A stretch of 64,000 nucleotides of DNA from Cacajao melanocephalus (GCA_963573385.1 CAUYLG010027019.1:1-64000); one strand, 5' to 3'. Counted from the stretch's first letter, positions 1 to 15,560 are shown. Numbers and translations: made by a program. Notes: a model not told the origin generated them from the letters alone.

Positions 1-17
1 AAAAAAAAAAAAAAAAA
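1..17 (+). repeat. poly-A tail cut by the window edge
   Basis: Seventeen A residues open the window. This is most likely the 3' tail of a + strand retroelement (Alu or L1) whose body lies outside. Confidence 0.55.
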
Positions 18-110
18 GGAATCCTGGCCACACAGCCAGGCGGTAGAGGGACTGAGGTTCAAACCCAGGTTGGTTTCACAGCATCACACCGCCTCTGAGT
101 ACATATGCCT
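18..110 (-). mobile_element. MIR fragment
   Basis: Reads as the reverse complement of the MIR tRNA-like part: ACACAGCCAGG followed by GGTTCAAACCCAGG, the mirror of the MIR 'cctgggtttgaa ... gctgtgtgacc' order. Diverged, limits uncertain. Confidence 0.5.
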
Positions 111-234
111 GGGTTTAGCTGGAAGCATCCCCCTCCTCCACACCCCTCCCAGGTTAACTAGTGAAATTCTTCCCTTGGGGATTTTATTCATTCCATTGAT
201 GTAAGCCCATCCTCACCTCACTACACTCTTGGAA

Positions 235-350
235 TCTTAAAATTATGGCTCATTAGGCCCAAAAGGATCTTTAGAAATTAATTTGTCCAATTCTTTTCCC
301 TATAGATGGGGAAACTGAGGTTCAGAAAGAAGACAGGACTTGCTTGTATC
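235..350 (-). mobile_element. old MIR-like fragment
   Basis: Contains GATGGGGAAACTGAGGTTCA, the antisense of the MIR core 'cctcagtttcc'. The preceding text (TTGTCCAATTC) is not typical MIR, so another old mammalian repeat with this core is possible. Confidence 0.4.
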
Positions 351-444
351 AGCACTAGATCTCCTGAGACTCAGAGTGCTTCAGTGTAAAGGGTCTTATC
401 AGACAGACCTGGCGTGAGTCCTGCCTCTGACAACCACTTTCTAG

Positions 445-779
<335 letters not shown>

Positions 780-786
780 AAGGTCA

Positions 787-794
787 TTTAAAAA

Positions 795-825
<31 letters not shown>

Positions 826-987
826 TAATAATAAATAAATAATAAATTTATATATTATTTATATAGTATTTATAATATATACTATAATATATAATAATCA
901 TATATTATTTATATAATATAATATATAATTATATATTATTTATATAATATATAAATTATTATTTATAATAATAAATAAATAAATAAA
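787..987. repeat. AT-only palindromic low-complexity tract
   Basis: About 200 bp almost wholly of A and T. It starts with (TTA)n/(TTTA)n and passes to (TAAA)n, with TATATTATTTATATA-type inner blocks and a mirrored (TAAA)n end. It lies between two antisense Alus. The following Alu should be preceded by a T-rich tail, yet A-rich (TAAA)n touches it, which suggests that the tail has been copied back in inverted orientation. Likely to fold into a cruciform. Confidence 0.9.
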
Positions 988-1263
988 ACAGTCTCTCTGT
1001 TGCCCAGACTGGAGAGCAGTGGCATAACCTCGGCTCACTGCAACCTCTGCCTCCCAGGTTCAAGCTACTCTCCTGCCTCAGCCTCCATAGTAGCTGGGAT
1101 TATAGCCACCTGCCACCATGCCCAGCTAATTTTTGTAGTTTTAGTAGAGACGGGGTTTCGTCATGTTGGCCAGGCTGGTCTCAAACTCCTGGCCTCAGGT
1201 GATACGCCTGCCTCAGCCTCCCAAAGTGCTGGGATTATAGGCATGAGTTACTACACCTGGCCT
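988..1263 (-). mobile_element. Alu, AluS-like
   Basis: Starts at CAGTCTCTCTGTTGCCCAGA and ends at CTACACCTGGCC. S-type text is TAGTAGAGACGGGGTTTCGT and GGTCTCAAACTCCTGGCCTC. Confidence 0.93.
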
Positions 1264-1267
1264 ATAT

Positions 1268-1415
1268 GACTTTTTTGAGGCTCCGTTTCTTCATCTATTA
1301 AGTGGAGATCATGATACCTTCACTGATGGGTTGTTAAAAGATTCAAGGAGGTCTCAGGTTGGGATGCAGCCACCTCATTCCTGGCACACAGTGGGTGCCC
1401 ACTGCAGGCAGCCTG
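1268..1415 (+). mobile_element. MIR
   Basis: GAGGCTCCGTTTCTTCATCT, then TTAAGTGGAGATCATGATACC, GGGTTGTTAAAAGATT and CCTGGCACACAGTGGGTGCC follow the order of MIR sense consensus from core to 3' end. Confidence 0.7.
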
Positions 1416-1624
1416 CCTTCTCCCCAGCAAAGGAAAATAGAATCTTAAGGCTCTAAGACCAGGGTCACCCCTTTATAGGGCCTGCGACGGGGATAGATGG
1501 AACCAGTGGGATGCTAGATTTGGTGTGCATTGACTGCCAGGAGCTGATTGCTAAATAAGAGCTGCTTATTAAATATTTGGGAGCTGCAAGGCCGTTGTTG
1601 GGAGCTTTATATCAGCCATGGTAG

Positions 1625-1941
<317 letters not shown>

Positions 1942-1976
1942 GTTTTTGTTTTTGTTTTTTTAATAAAGGCCTATAT

Positions 1977-2274
1977 GGCTGAGCACGGTGGCTCACACCT
2001 GTAAGCCCAGCACTTTGGGATTACAGCGAGTGGATCACTTAAGGCCAGCAGTTTGAGACCAGCCTGACTAACATGGCGAAATCTTGTCTCCACTAAAAAT
2101 ACAAAAATTAGCTGAGTGTGGTCGTGCACACCTGTAATTGCAGCTACTAGGGAGGCTGAAACAAGAGAATCACTTGAACTGGAAGGTGGAGGTTTCAGTG
2201 AGCTGAAATGGCACCACTGCACTCCAGCCTGGGTGATGAAGTGAGATTCTAAATAAATAAATTAATTTAAAAAA
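1977..2274 (+). mobile_element. Alu, AluS-like
   Basis: Starts GGCTGAGCACGGTGGCTCAC and ends in an (AAAT)n tail that passes into a short (TA)n at 2276-2289. With the Alu at 1676 it makes a head-to-head pair only 35 bp apart, so transcripts could form an inverted-Alu duplex. Confidence 0.92.
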
Positions 2275-2763
2275 AATATATATATATAAAGGACTATAGT
2301 ATGGGATTTTTCAGTGTTAGGAAATAACTGATAGGGTCATTATGATCATTAACAAAACAAAAAAACACACAATGTATAAATTTGAAAAGGAGAGGAGACT
2401 TTGTTTCTTATAAAGGGTTAGAGTCTGCAAGGGGGCCATCCCACAAGCTGGGAAATGTGTCTTTGGCCGAGACCAGAGACAGGGACTTCGAAGGAGGAGG
2501 GGTTTGGGTAGAAGCTGTATGCCGAACCAATTGCCTAAACAATATATGTATTTAACAGGTTACGGGAGAATATTTATGAAGGTGGTCATGACACGTGTGT
2601 ATTGAACAAACAGGTATGTAATATAGGACCCATGTTTATTTCCAGTTGGAAACTTAGCAGTTGAATGTATTATAATTAGGCCCTATAAGTCAAAAGGTCT
2701 TTTCGGGACACAAAGCACGCACCGTCTCTGTAAACCCGCCAGTCTAGTCAGTACAGTTGGTGC

Positions 2764-3057
<294 letters not shown>

Positions 3058-3319
3058 CCCCAGTGGTCTTCTTATCAGGAGAAAGTTACTGAAATTAGTC
3101 TCTTGTCTCACGAAAGTTGTAGTTGTGGTTGGTGGACCAGTAAGTCAGTATTTGTGAGTTGGATGAGCTGAATTGTTTTAATGTTATTTTGAGGCCAGTG
3201 TTTGTCCAGTTGTCAGAGAAAAAGACAAAGCTTGTGGCAGTTAAAACACAGTTGATTTTTGAACTGCAAGGTGTTTGACTTAACTCTTGCCTGTCATGGC
3301 CTTGGGTCTTGCTTATAAT

Positions 3320-3960
<641 letters not shown>

Positions 3961-4019
3961 ATAGATGTGACTCTGGGGCTAGCTGTGCCAGCCAAATGTA
4001 CCTGCATGTCTGCTATGAA

Positions 4020-4250
4020 TTGTAGCTTTCCTATATCCCAGCTGTGTGACCTTGGGCAAGTCATTTTACCTTTCTGAAACTTTGTGTGTGTGTGGTGGGG
4101 AAACTGAGGCAAATTCCCAGCTCTATATATATCTATAAAGGATAACACTGACACTTGCCTCATAGGCTTGTTGGGATAATAAAATGAGATGACGTATGTA
4201 AAATGTAAAGTGTTAGGCTCTGAGCATGCTAAACGGTATTGATATTATTT
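4020..4250 (+). mobile_element. MIR, near full length
   Basis: AGCTGTGTGACCTTGGGCAA, a diverged core with an inserted (GT)n, then CTTGCCTCATAGGCTTGTTG, GATAATAAAATGAGATGA and AAATGTAAAGTGTTAGGC: the full sense order of MIR. Confidence 0.8.
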
Positions 4251-4299
4251 CAGCCACACGCTGGTTCAGTGTCTTCCCATACAGAGCTATAACCTGGTG

Positions 4300-4440
4300 A
4301 GAAAGATGTTAACAGCTAGTTTCCTAATAGGCACCAAGGCCCTGAGAAGTGAAGTGACTTGTTCAAGGTCATGGTGCTAGAAGGTGGCAGAGCCAAGCTT
4401 TGAACCCCAGTCTGATGGGCTCCAAGGCTGGGGTTCTGCC
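4300..4440 (-). mobile_element. MIR
   Basis: GGCCCTGAGAAGTGAAGTGA, CTTGTTCAAGGTCATGG and TTTGAACCCCAGTCTGATGG are the antisense MIR core and tRNA-like end. Lies next to a sense MIR. Confidence 0.65.
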
Positions 4441-4774
4441 AAGACTCCCTGGTCTCAGTCCAGCTCTGGGGGACTGACTGCAGAGCAGGGGTTGTGATAT
4501 TTGGCCATGGGTTGCAGGCAGAATGTGTAGGGTCACATGGCCACCTAGCCCAGGGGCCCGCCTGACCAACTCAGCTCAGAGCCCGAAGCCTGCTGCTCTG
4601 AGCCATGCAGCTCACACATGCCTCCCTCTTCGAGGGTGCCAGAGCCCCAGATTCACTGCCTTTCCCCCAGTGTGCCTCTCTAGCCACTCATTCTGTTTCA
4701 GGGGAATCACCCCAAAACAGTAAGAGCCACCCCAACCAGGTCCCTCAGAATACCATTTGAATGGTGGAAGTGGA
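4441..4774. other. unique stretch, no gene seen
   Basis: Moderate-GC DNA without recognised repeat. Short frames exist on both strands, but none has splice or family support. Confidence 0.5.
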
Positions 4775-4775
4775 C

Positions 4776-5075
4776 TTTTTTCTCTTTTTTTGAATCAGGG
4801 TCTCATTGTGTCACCCAGGCTGGAGTGCAGAGGTGAAATCATAGCTCATTGCCACCTCAAACTCCTGGGCTCAAGCGATCCTCACATCTCAGCCTCCCGA
4901 GTAACTAGAACTACAGGCACGTACCACTAAGCATAGCTAATTTTTTTTTTTTTTTTTTTTTGAACAGGGTCTTATGATGTTGCCTAGGCTGGTCTTGAAC
5001 TCCTGACTAAAAGCCATCCTCCTACCTTGGCCTCCCAGAGCACTGGGATTTCAGGCATGAGCCACCATGCCAGCC
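4776..5075 (-). mobile_element. Alu, AluJ-like
   Basis: TTTTTTTGAATCAGGGTCTC to GAGCCACCATGCCAGCC. J-type TTGCCTAGGCTGGTCTTGAA, and an inner 20-odd T run (about 4941-4961) where the two monomers join. Confidence 0.93.
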
Positions 5076-5780
5076 TTGATTTTCTTTCTTGATGACAAGT
5101 TAGACCCTAGCCACTTCCAGTCCTAGTATGGAGGGCAGATTTTGGGGCTGAGGGCAGGGAGTGGCAGTACCCAGACTCCAGCAAGCCCCTTCTCAAAGAA
5201 TCTTCTCTGATTCCCTGCCCTTACCCTCTTCCTCTACGTTCCCACCTTCCCTGTCGCTGTTTTACCAGGTTCCTCCTCTGGTTCCTTCTCCCCACTCCAC
5301 CCTGCAAGGCAAGCCTGGTGTGTCCTGACGCCCAGAAAATTGCACCATTCCCAGCCAACCAGGGCCAGGGCTGAGAAACCCACCACCAAATGCCTGCCTC
5401 TTCCTTCAGAGCAGTTGCTTCACATTTGGGATTTGGGGTTGATGGACAGATGATGTCATCGGCCCCAAATCCAAGGGGCCCCTTGCCTCCATCTGCTCTG
5501 AGAGCAGCCAGCCCTGCCAGGCATGCAGAGGAAGCCTCGAGCGCAGAGGAGAGACTCACTCCAGCCACGTGAACCGGGAGTTTCAGGAAGGGTGCCTGAA
5601 CCCCCTCACTCATCTCCAAAGCCAAGGGGTTACCTGGACACCTGGAGAAGAAATATGGCCAGGGTGGGACCCAGCTGGCTCAGTTCATTTATTCCCCCTC
5701 ATCGTCATGCTTGGCAGCAGAGAGAAAATAGGAACACAGATTCTGAGCCTGTCAGACACCCTGCTACAAAGTGTGCTTGA
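5076..5780. other. unique or very old sequence
   Basis: A stretch near 5185-5260 (CTTCTCTGATTCCCTGCCC) is faintly L2-like; the rest is not recognised. A 134-codon frame on the - strand (5221-5625) and a 124-codon frame on + (5569-5943, which runs into an Alu) overlap here. Neither has splice or family support. Confidence 0.4.
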
Positions 5781-6480
<700 letters not shown>

Positions 6481-6627
6481 CATGCCAGAGCTGATGCTGG
6501 TGCTACCTTCATGCTGGACTCAGTGCCTGAATAAGTGAGAGACTGTTTGTTCATGCATTTAGTCCTTGCCTTTGTTATTGTTTCATGTGACATGAAATTC
6601 AGGGTGGCCATATAATTTATTATCTGA

Positions 6628-6950
<323 letters not shown>

Positions 6951-7028
6951 GGGCACTATTATTAATTATGCCAGGACAGCAGGCATCACCCAGGACCATC
7001 TTGGGTGCACAGGCAATTTTTTTTCAGG

Positions 7029-7526
7029 AGAGAGTTCCAGATTTCCCAGAAGGATTCATTTGCTCTTGTCATCCAGGTGTGATCATTAACAGCAGCCCCT
7101 TTCCCTCTGCAAGTGTCTTGCTTTGGATGATCAACTTTAGGGTCATCTTGGTTGTCTGCAAAGGCCACTGCATTGGGGGTTCATTTTTTTACTTTATACA
7201 AAATGGGAGCGTCTTGTCTGCTGGGCCCTTTGCCACATACTGATGTCTGTGTGTCCCACCAAGAACTTCCAGGAGAGTTTAAGCAACTGAGTCACATTTT
7301 CAGGAGCAGCAAATCCTCCTGGCTGCAGAAGGAGTTGGGACCCTCTCCACCTCCTCCCCAGCCCTGCCATCGCTCCCTGTGGGACCCTGGGCCAGTTCCT
7401 GCCTAGCACAATGGGGGGATGGGTCTCCAAGAGTCCTGTCAACCTTGACCTTCTAAGATTTCCTATTATCTGATGATCCTGGGGAATTTTGGTCAGGATT
7501 GGGATGCAAGAAACATCACACCATGG
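7029..7526 (+). repeat. inverted duplication, arm A
   Basis: This ~500 bp segment is the reverse complement of 10314-10797. By eye the first ~145 bp (from AGAGTTCCAGATTTCCCAGA) differ at about two positions. The remaining ~310 bp differ at roughly 25-30 and carry two small extra pieces (about 14 and 3 bp). Frames on the - strand (6986-7168 and 7194-7610) match pieces of the longer frame in arm B, but stops interrupt them. Family unknown. Confidence 0.9.
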
Positions 7527-8404
<878 letters not shown>

Positions 8405-8515
8405 TCACTGAGAGCTGGTGTGTTTCTGCCTCTTGATGGCTGCATGGCCTTGAGCAAGTCCCATCTGTAAAGTGAGGGTGGGAATGATAATCCCTGATAA
8501 CTTCTGTTTTTTCCA
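8405..8515 (+). mobile_element. MIR
   Basis: GATGGCTGCATGGCCTTGAG then CAAGTCCCATCTGTAAAGTG and AATGATAATCCCTGATAAC give the MIR order, with the 'cctcagtttcctc' portion deleted. Confidence 0.65.
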
Positions 8516-8778
8516 CATTCCAGAAACCGCCTGGATGTGGGGGTCTCCAACCTGTCTGGTGAGGACTGAGTTGGCAGCAGTCACTGCCAAAGGCAGGAGG
8601 AGATAACCGGTTAGGAGGCCCTGTCACAAGATCCACAATGGGGAATGCGAGAAAGACAGAGCGCTTCCCTGCGGCAGGAAGAGCTGATGACACCCTGCGC
8701 TTCAAGTATTCCTCCAAGTCCCGCCTCATTCTCCCCAGATTCTCTAGCCTTGGAGCACAACCTTTAATTCATCACTGA
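8516..8778 (+). other. unique stretch with splice-like sites and a 46-aa frame
   Basis: A pyrimidine tract ending TTTTTTCCACATTCCAG (8523) resembles a splice acceptor, and CTG|GTGAGG at 8558/8559 resembles a donor, which would bound a 35-nt exon. Separately, ATG at 8638 opens a 46-residue frame ending at 8778. It begins MGNARKTERF, so Gly2 is present as in N-myristoylated proteins. CpGs are more frequent here than in the flanks. I recognise no family, and chance is the simplest explanation. Confidence 0.2.
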
Positions 8779-8910
8779 GCATTTTCAGAAGTACAATCTC
8801 ACGTGACTACCCCAATCCTGCAAGAGAGGCTGACTGCCCCCCTTTGACAGATGAGGAAACTGAGGCCCAGACTGGGGAAGTAGGTAGCAGGAACTTGAAC
8901 TGCGAAGGAG
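8779..8910 (-). mobile_element. MIR
   Basis: ACAGATGAGGAAACTGAGGC then CCAGACTGGGGAAGTAGGTA and AGCAGGAACTTGAACTG: antisense MIR core to tRNA-like end. Confidence 0.75.
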
Positions 8911-9006
8911 AGGCAGACTGAGTTCTCAAGTCTCATGAGAACCGATGTCTGGGCTCTTAAAACAACTCTACAGATGCCTGGAGCAGAGAGTTCTAAAAAT
9001 TAGCTC

Positions 9007-9307
<301 letters not shown>

Positions 9308-9485
9308 TTAGCTCCAGAGCTAACCTGGCAAACTGGCATGGGGACTCATGGAGAGATTGCTCTTCTTTTCCTCTCCAATGTACCTGTCCCAACCAGACTA
9401 TAAAATCTTGAGAGCAGGGGCCATGGCTGAAACTTCTGTCCCCTCCCACAATTATTTAGAACAGTACACAGAGTCAGTGTTTGGT

Positions 9486-9864
<379 letters not shown>

Positions 9865-9879
9865 TTCTATGTGAATTAA

Positions 9880-10285
9880 ATGCAAATCTTTTGGAATACC
9901 ATGCAGTCATGTAAAAGGAAGCAGTTTTTCTGGAGTTAATATGAAATGGTTTCCAAGAAGTGAAGAAAACATAAGATATACGATAGTGTAGACTGTATGC
10001 TATTATATGAGCAAAAAATATGAAGAAATACGTATACATAAACATACACATGACAATACACAGGTGCATACATATATACACACCCACACAAAGCACACTG
10101 CCTGGTAACAGGTATGTTTGGCAACATTAGTTCCCTCCAGGGATAAGAACCAGGTGGCTGGGAGGTAGGGGTAGAAAGCACACTTTTCACTTTGTCCCCT
10201 TCCGTGCCTTTTGAATTCTGAACCGTAGGCAAGTATTATCTATTCAAGAAACAAATTAAACATTTTTAAAGTTAACCAAAAATGA
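9880..10285 (+). mobile_element. old L1/HAL1-type LINE 3' end
   Basis: GGAATACCATGCAGTCATGT, then AAAAATATGAAGAAATACGT, CACTGCCTGGTAACAGGTAT, CCTCCAGGGATAAGAACCAG and TTTTCACTTTGTCCCCTTCC follow the well-known 3' region of ancient L1 or HAL1 copies. An (AC/AT)-rich patch lies at 10025-10090. No reading frame survives. Confidence 0.65.
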
Positions 10286-10313
10286 GCCTGCTACTTTATA
10301 AAGTGAACCATAC

Positions 10314-10797
10314 GATGGTTTGATGTCTCTTGCATCCCAATCGTGACCGAAACTCCCCAGGGTCATCGGGTAACAGGAAATCGTAGAAGGTCAAGGTTGA
10401 CAGGACTCTTGGAGATGCATTCCCCCTTTGTGCTAGGCAGGAACTGGCCCGGGGTCACACCGGGAGTGATGGCAGGGCTGGGGAGGAGGTGGAGAGGGTC
10501 CCAACTCCTGCAGCCAGGAGGATTTGCTGCTCCTGAAAATGTGACTCAACTGTTTAAACCCTCCTGGAAGTTCTTGGCGGGACGCTCAGACCTCAGTATG
10601 TGGCAAAGAGACGCCCCCATTTTGTATAATATAAATAATGAATCCCCCAATGCAGTGGCCTTTGCAGACAACCAAGATGACCCTAAAGTTGATCATCCAA
10701 AGCAAGACACTTGCAGAGGTAAAGGGGCTGCTGTTAATGATCACACCTGGATGACAAGAGCAAATGAATCTTTCTGGGAAATCTGGAACTCTCTGCC
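10314..10797 (-). repeat. inverted duplication, arm B
   Basis: Reverse-complement partner of 7029-7526, about 2.8 kb away. Arm B keeps several CpGs where arm A has TG or CA (for example around 10312, 10343, 10367), so B looks closer to the ancestral state. A continuous 176-codon frame (10343-10873, +) covers it. Confidence 0.9.
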
Positions 10798-10873
10798 CAC
10801 AAAATATCCCATCACCGGGAAGCTGGCAAGAAGGCGTTTTGTAACAAAGGGACTTCAAAGGAACATGGCCTGA
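10343..10873 (+). pseudogene. 176-codon frame in the duplicated segment, function unknown
   Basis: Starts MTETPQGHRV and ends KGLQRNMA. It is the longest frame in the upstream region outside the CpG island. Arm A encodes the same residues in two pieces (7194-7610 and 6986-7168 on the - strand), with a stop after the shared WQR. No domain, signal peptide or membrane segment is recognised. The two copies differ by indels and many residue changes, so no constraint on the protein is evident. More likely a stop-poor stretch of an old repeat than a gene. Confidence 0.2.
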
Positions 10874-10939
10874 TTCTAAGTTCTTCTTGCCTCTCCTCTC
10901 AACCCACTACCCCCTTCCCCGATACTGACAACAATATAG

Positions 10940-11100
10940 GACCTGAGTTAACCTGGATTCAAATCCTGGCTGTTTCCCAACGCCTAAGTTCTTCATCTAT
11001 AAAATATAACTCATGACCCCTCTCTCAAGGCGTGCTGTGAGAATTAAATATCTCACACAGAGCCAGGTGCAGAGAAGGTGCCCAGCAAACAGTGGTTTCT
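10940..11100 (+). mobile_element. MIR
   Basis: GGATTCAAATCCTGGCTGTT, CTTCATCTATAAAATATAAC, GCTGTGAGAATTAAATATCT and GGTGCCCAGCAAACAG run in sense MIR order. Confidence 0.7.
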
Positions 11101-11609
11101 CTTCCCTTCATGCAGAGAAATAATGAAACAGCATGCCCTGAATCCTGAAACTCTTGGGGGTGAACGGAGAGAGACTTTCTCCCAGACCAGATGAACAACG
11201 CCTCTGTGGGCGGAAGCGTGGGGCACCGTGCACTGGGAGATGCTCATTCTCATTCTGGGTGTCATTTTGCAAAGCACCGCTTCACGGTGACTCATTTTGG
11301 GGCTCCCTAAAAACTCCTTTGAGTTAAAAACAAAAGTTGAGTGGGGTTCAGGTTGCACTGTACCTTATCACTCCACTGTGCCCTCCTCAGGGTAGCAGGG
11401 TACTGCAGGGAACTCCAGGATCCCTGAGCAGGCTGACCCTGATACTTCCCCCATTGCGTCACCAGGAGACACAGAGCCCAGGACAAAAGGAAGGAAATGG
11501 CATGAGGGATGGAGGAGAAGGAGGAGACAGGAAAATGGGGTGCACAGGACTTCTCCCCCCTGCTCCTGCCCCTCCCATCCCTGAATTATAGTCCAAGGGG
11601 TGTGGGATC
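11101..11609. other. unique stretch, no gene seen
   Basis: Mixed-GC DNA with a G/A-rich part at 11490-11540. The frames on both strands around 11337-11625 overlap each other and have no support. Confidence 0.5.
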
Positions 11610-12270
<661 letters not shown>

Positions 12271-12396
12271 ACAGTAAAGTCTTACACAGATATTGTGTGT
12301 GGGGGTGGGAGGACAGTCTTTCTCCTCCCAGTAGCCTGGTGCTGCTCCCAAAGTTTCCTTTGAAAGGGAGTTTCTGGTTCTTGCTCTGTAGCTTAA

Positions 12397-12963
<567 letters not shown>

Positions 12964-13025
12964 CCTAGAAAAGTACCTGGCCCATGGAAGGTGCTCATAG
13001 ATGTGTCAGGTGTCCAACGAATGAA

Positions 13026-13379
13026 CTAAGGTTTGCTGCATGCATAGGGCCAGTATCACTAATCCTCTAGCAACACTGAAATACACCGTCTCAGAGCTTC
13101 TACTTCTTTCTATTATTTGTTGCAGTGTTTATTTCTTCTATTTAACTTTTTAATGTGTCTTACATTTATTGTGGTGTGTATCATGTGAGGCAAGGCTGTA
13201 AACGGATCTCTAGCTAAATGGCTTAATAATTTGCGAGACAACCCATGTCCTCCCCATTGGTTTGTGATGTCTGCATTTTCATCCCTAAGACCTGGGACCA
13301 GGCAGGCTCCTGTGGGCCTGCTGCTGCCTCAGCCGCCCTCTTGTTCCAGCAGCCCAGGCCTATGCTCTTCCTGAGGCAG
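13026..13379. other. unique AT-leaning stretch
   Basis: AT-rich up to about 13230 (TTTATTTCTTCTATTTAACT), then GC-richer. No repeat family or exon recognised. Confidence 0.45.
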
Positions 13380-13484
13380 GGGTGCCTAGTGATTGGACAC
13401 ATGGGCACTGGAATTAGACAATCTGGCATCCACCTTCCAGCACAACCGCTTACCATCTGGGAGACTTTAAACAAAAGAATTTGC

Positions 13485-14070
<586 letters not shown>

Positions 14071-14170
14071 TTGAAATTTCATTTCTAGGCCTCATTAAGC
14101 CCGTTTGTAAAATGGGCACAAGGGTAAGGTTGGCACACACGGTGGACGCTCAGTTGGTGTCATTATTATA

Positions 14171-14809
14171 GAACACGGACAGTCCAAGAACCTCCACTCA
14201 TTTGGCAAACAGAAGCCCGACAGGCATTCACCGTGTGCCCAGTACAGTGCTGTGCCCAAGCTGGGTGTCCAGCAGGCAGTGTCCCTGGTTCCAGCCCTCC
14301 TGGGATGCAGCACAGTTTTGAATGTGGAGGGGAGGCAGCAGGGGTGGAAACCAGGTGCGGCCGCTCTCGGTTCAGGGAGGAGGTGAATCGAGAACTGAGC
14401 TGCTGCCTTTTGGTCCCATGGAGACTGACTTCTAAAGGGGGTGTTCAGCATTCTTTAGAGGGGACGTTTACTAGTTCCAGAAACCTTTGCACATTGGCTC
14501 TTGCTGGTCCCTGGGGCCACAGGAAGTGAGAGCTCCAGATGGAGAGTCGCTGGCACTTTAAGGGGGGGCGGGGGCAGGGCCTTCCCCACATGGGAATACT
14601 CTTGGAGCCTACTTCAGTGCCTGCATTCAGCTGGTGCACAATAAGTGCTTGTTACTGTGCCAATTTCAGTCTGACTAGGACTGTGGCAGGAGCAATGCTA
14701 GGTAGTGGGGGATCCGATGATGCACGGGAGAAGTCCCAGGGTCGGCTGACTGCAGACCCTCATCCTAAGTCTAGAGCCCGGGAAGAGGGGGAGACGCCGG
14801 CCTGCGCCC
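14171..14809. other. unique promoter-proximal stretch
   Basis: Rising GC towards the CpG island. A GC-box-like GGGGGGGCGGGGGCAGGGCC lies near 14562-14581, right after CACTTTAA. A 14555-14590 G-rich run could also form a G-quadruplex. No exon seen. Confidence 0.5.
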
Positions 14810-14855
14810 TGTGAGTCTGGGTCTCAGTCTTCCCATCTCTAAAATGGGATAGGGG
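14810..14855 (+). mobile_element. MIR core remnant at island edge
   Basis: GTCTCAGTCTTCCCATCTCT followed by AAAATGGGATAGG is the sense MIR core, cut off where the CpG island begins. Confidence 0.6.
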
Positions 14856-15017
14856 GTCCTTGGCCGAGCGGATCGCTTGCCGTCTGCAGGACTTGAAGGA
14901 GTCGAGGGGTCCAGGCCCAGGGAGGACGCCGCCGTGGGGCCCCCCGCCCCTCAAGCCTGCGTGGCGGCAGCGCGCACGAGCCCAGGGGGCGGCGCGGCCC
15001 CGCGGCGGGGAGGGGCG

Positions 15018-15061
15018 GGCGCGCGCGCACGGGCGCGCGCAGGCGGCGGCGGCGGCGGCGG
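15018..15061 (+). repeat. GC alternating tract and CGG repeat
   Basis: GGCGCGCGCGCACGGGCGCG (alternating purine-pyrimidine, Z-DNA prone) runs into a GGC/CGG run of about 6-7 units at 15042-15061. It lies within or next to the presumed first exon. Confidence 0.88.
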
Positions 15062-15180
15062 AACTGAGCGGACGGGTGTGCGGCCGCAGCGCCGCCAACT
15101 CTTGTGGGACGCATCGCTCCGGCCGCCCGTGGGCCTGCGCGCTGGTCCCCGCACTGCAGCCGAGCCCGCCCGCGCACTGG
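15060..15180 (+). other. predicted non-coding first exon, 3' end
   Basis: The inferred exon ends CGCGCACTG|GTGAGTGGCC at 15180/15181, a good U2 donor match. The 5' limit is unknown: transcription may start anywhere in about 14.9-15.1 kb. No ATG in it. I do not recognise the gene. Confidence 0.5.
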
Positions 15181-15437
15181 TGAGTGGCCTGGGGCCGGGA
15201 CTGGGCCAGTGGGGCCCCGAGGACCGGGATGGGGCGGAGGACGGGCGGTGGGGCCGTCACCCCCAGTCGGGCCGAGAGCGGGCGCGCGCCCGGGGCTCCG
15301 CGGGGAAGAGCGGGAGGCGGGCGCGCGGGTGGCCGCGAGGGGCTGAGCGTGTCGGCGGCCCGGCGGGCAGCCGGGCGGGGGCGGCGTGTCCGCGTGTCCC
15401 GGGGTTTGCGCGTCGCCGGCGGGTGTGCGTGTGCACC

Positions 15438-15455
15438 CCGGAGCCTCTGGTGGCG
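15438..15455 (-). promoter_or_regulatory. CTCF-like site
   Basis: GGAGCCTCTGGTGGCG; its reverse complement CGCCACCAGAGGC resembles the CTCF core. Motif by eye only. Confidence 0.3.
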
Positions 15456-15560
15456 TTGTTGGGGTGAGTGCGTGCGGGGACGCGGGCATGGCTCCCTGCA
15501 ACCCACTTCCCGAGTGAGGACGACGGGCGGAGGAGTGTGCCGGGCGCCGCAGGGAGTCCG

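Larger units (their letters stand above)
14860..15560 (+). promoter_or_regulatory. CpG island, probable promoter
   Basis: About 700 bp with dense CpG (GGCGCGGCCCCGCGGCGGGG, GGGCGCGCGCGCACGGGC), several SP1/KLF-type GGGGCGGG boxes and no TATA box, in a window where CpG is otherwise rare. This is the usual form of a mammalian housekeeping or developmental promoter. A strong + strand donor at 15180/15181 gives the likely direction. No ATG occurs on + between about 14845 and the donor, which fits a non-coding leader. Activity on the - strand (a divergent transcript) cannot be excluded. Large frames on both strands (334 codons at 14760-15764 -, 196 codons at 14877-15467 +) are expected from stop-poor GC-rich DNA. 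Confidence 0.88.

Noticed and set aside
787..987. TATA-like words read as promoters or an origin
   Set aside because: Pure AT low-complexity DNA between Alus. TATA words are expected there and no start-site context exists.
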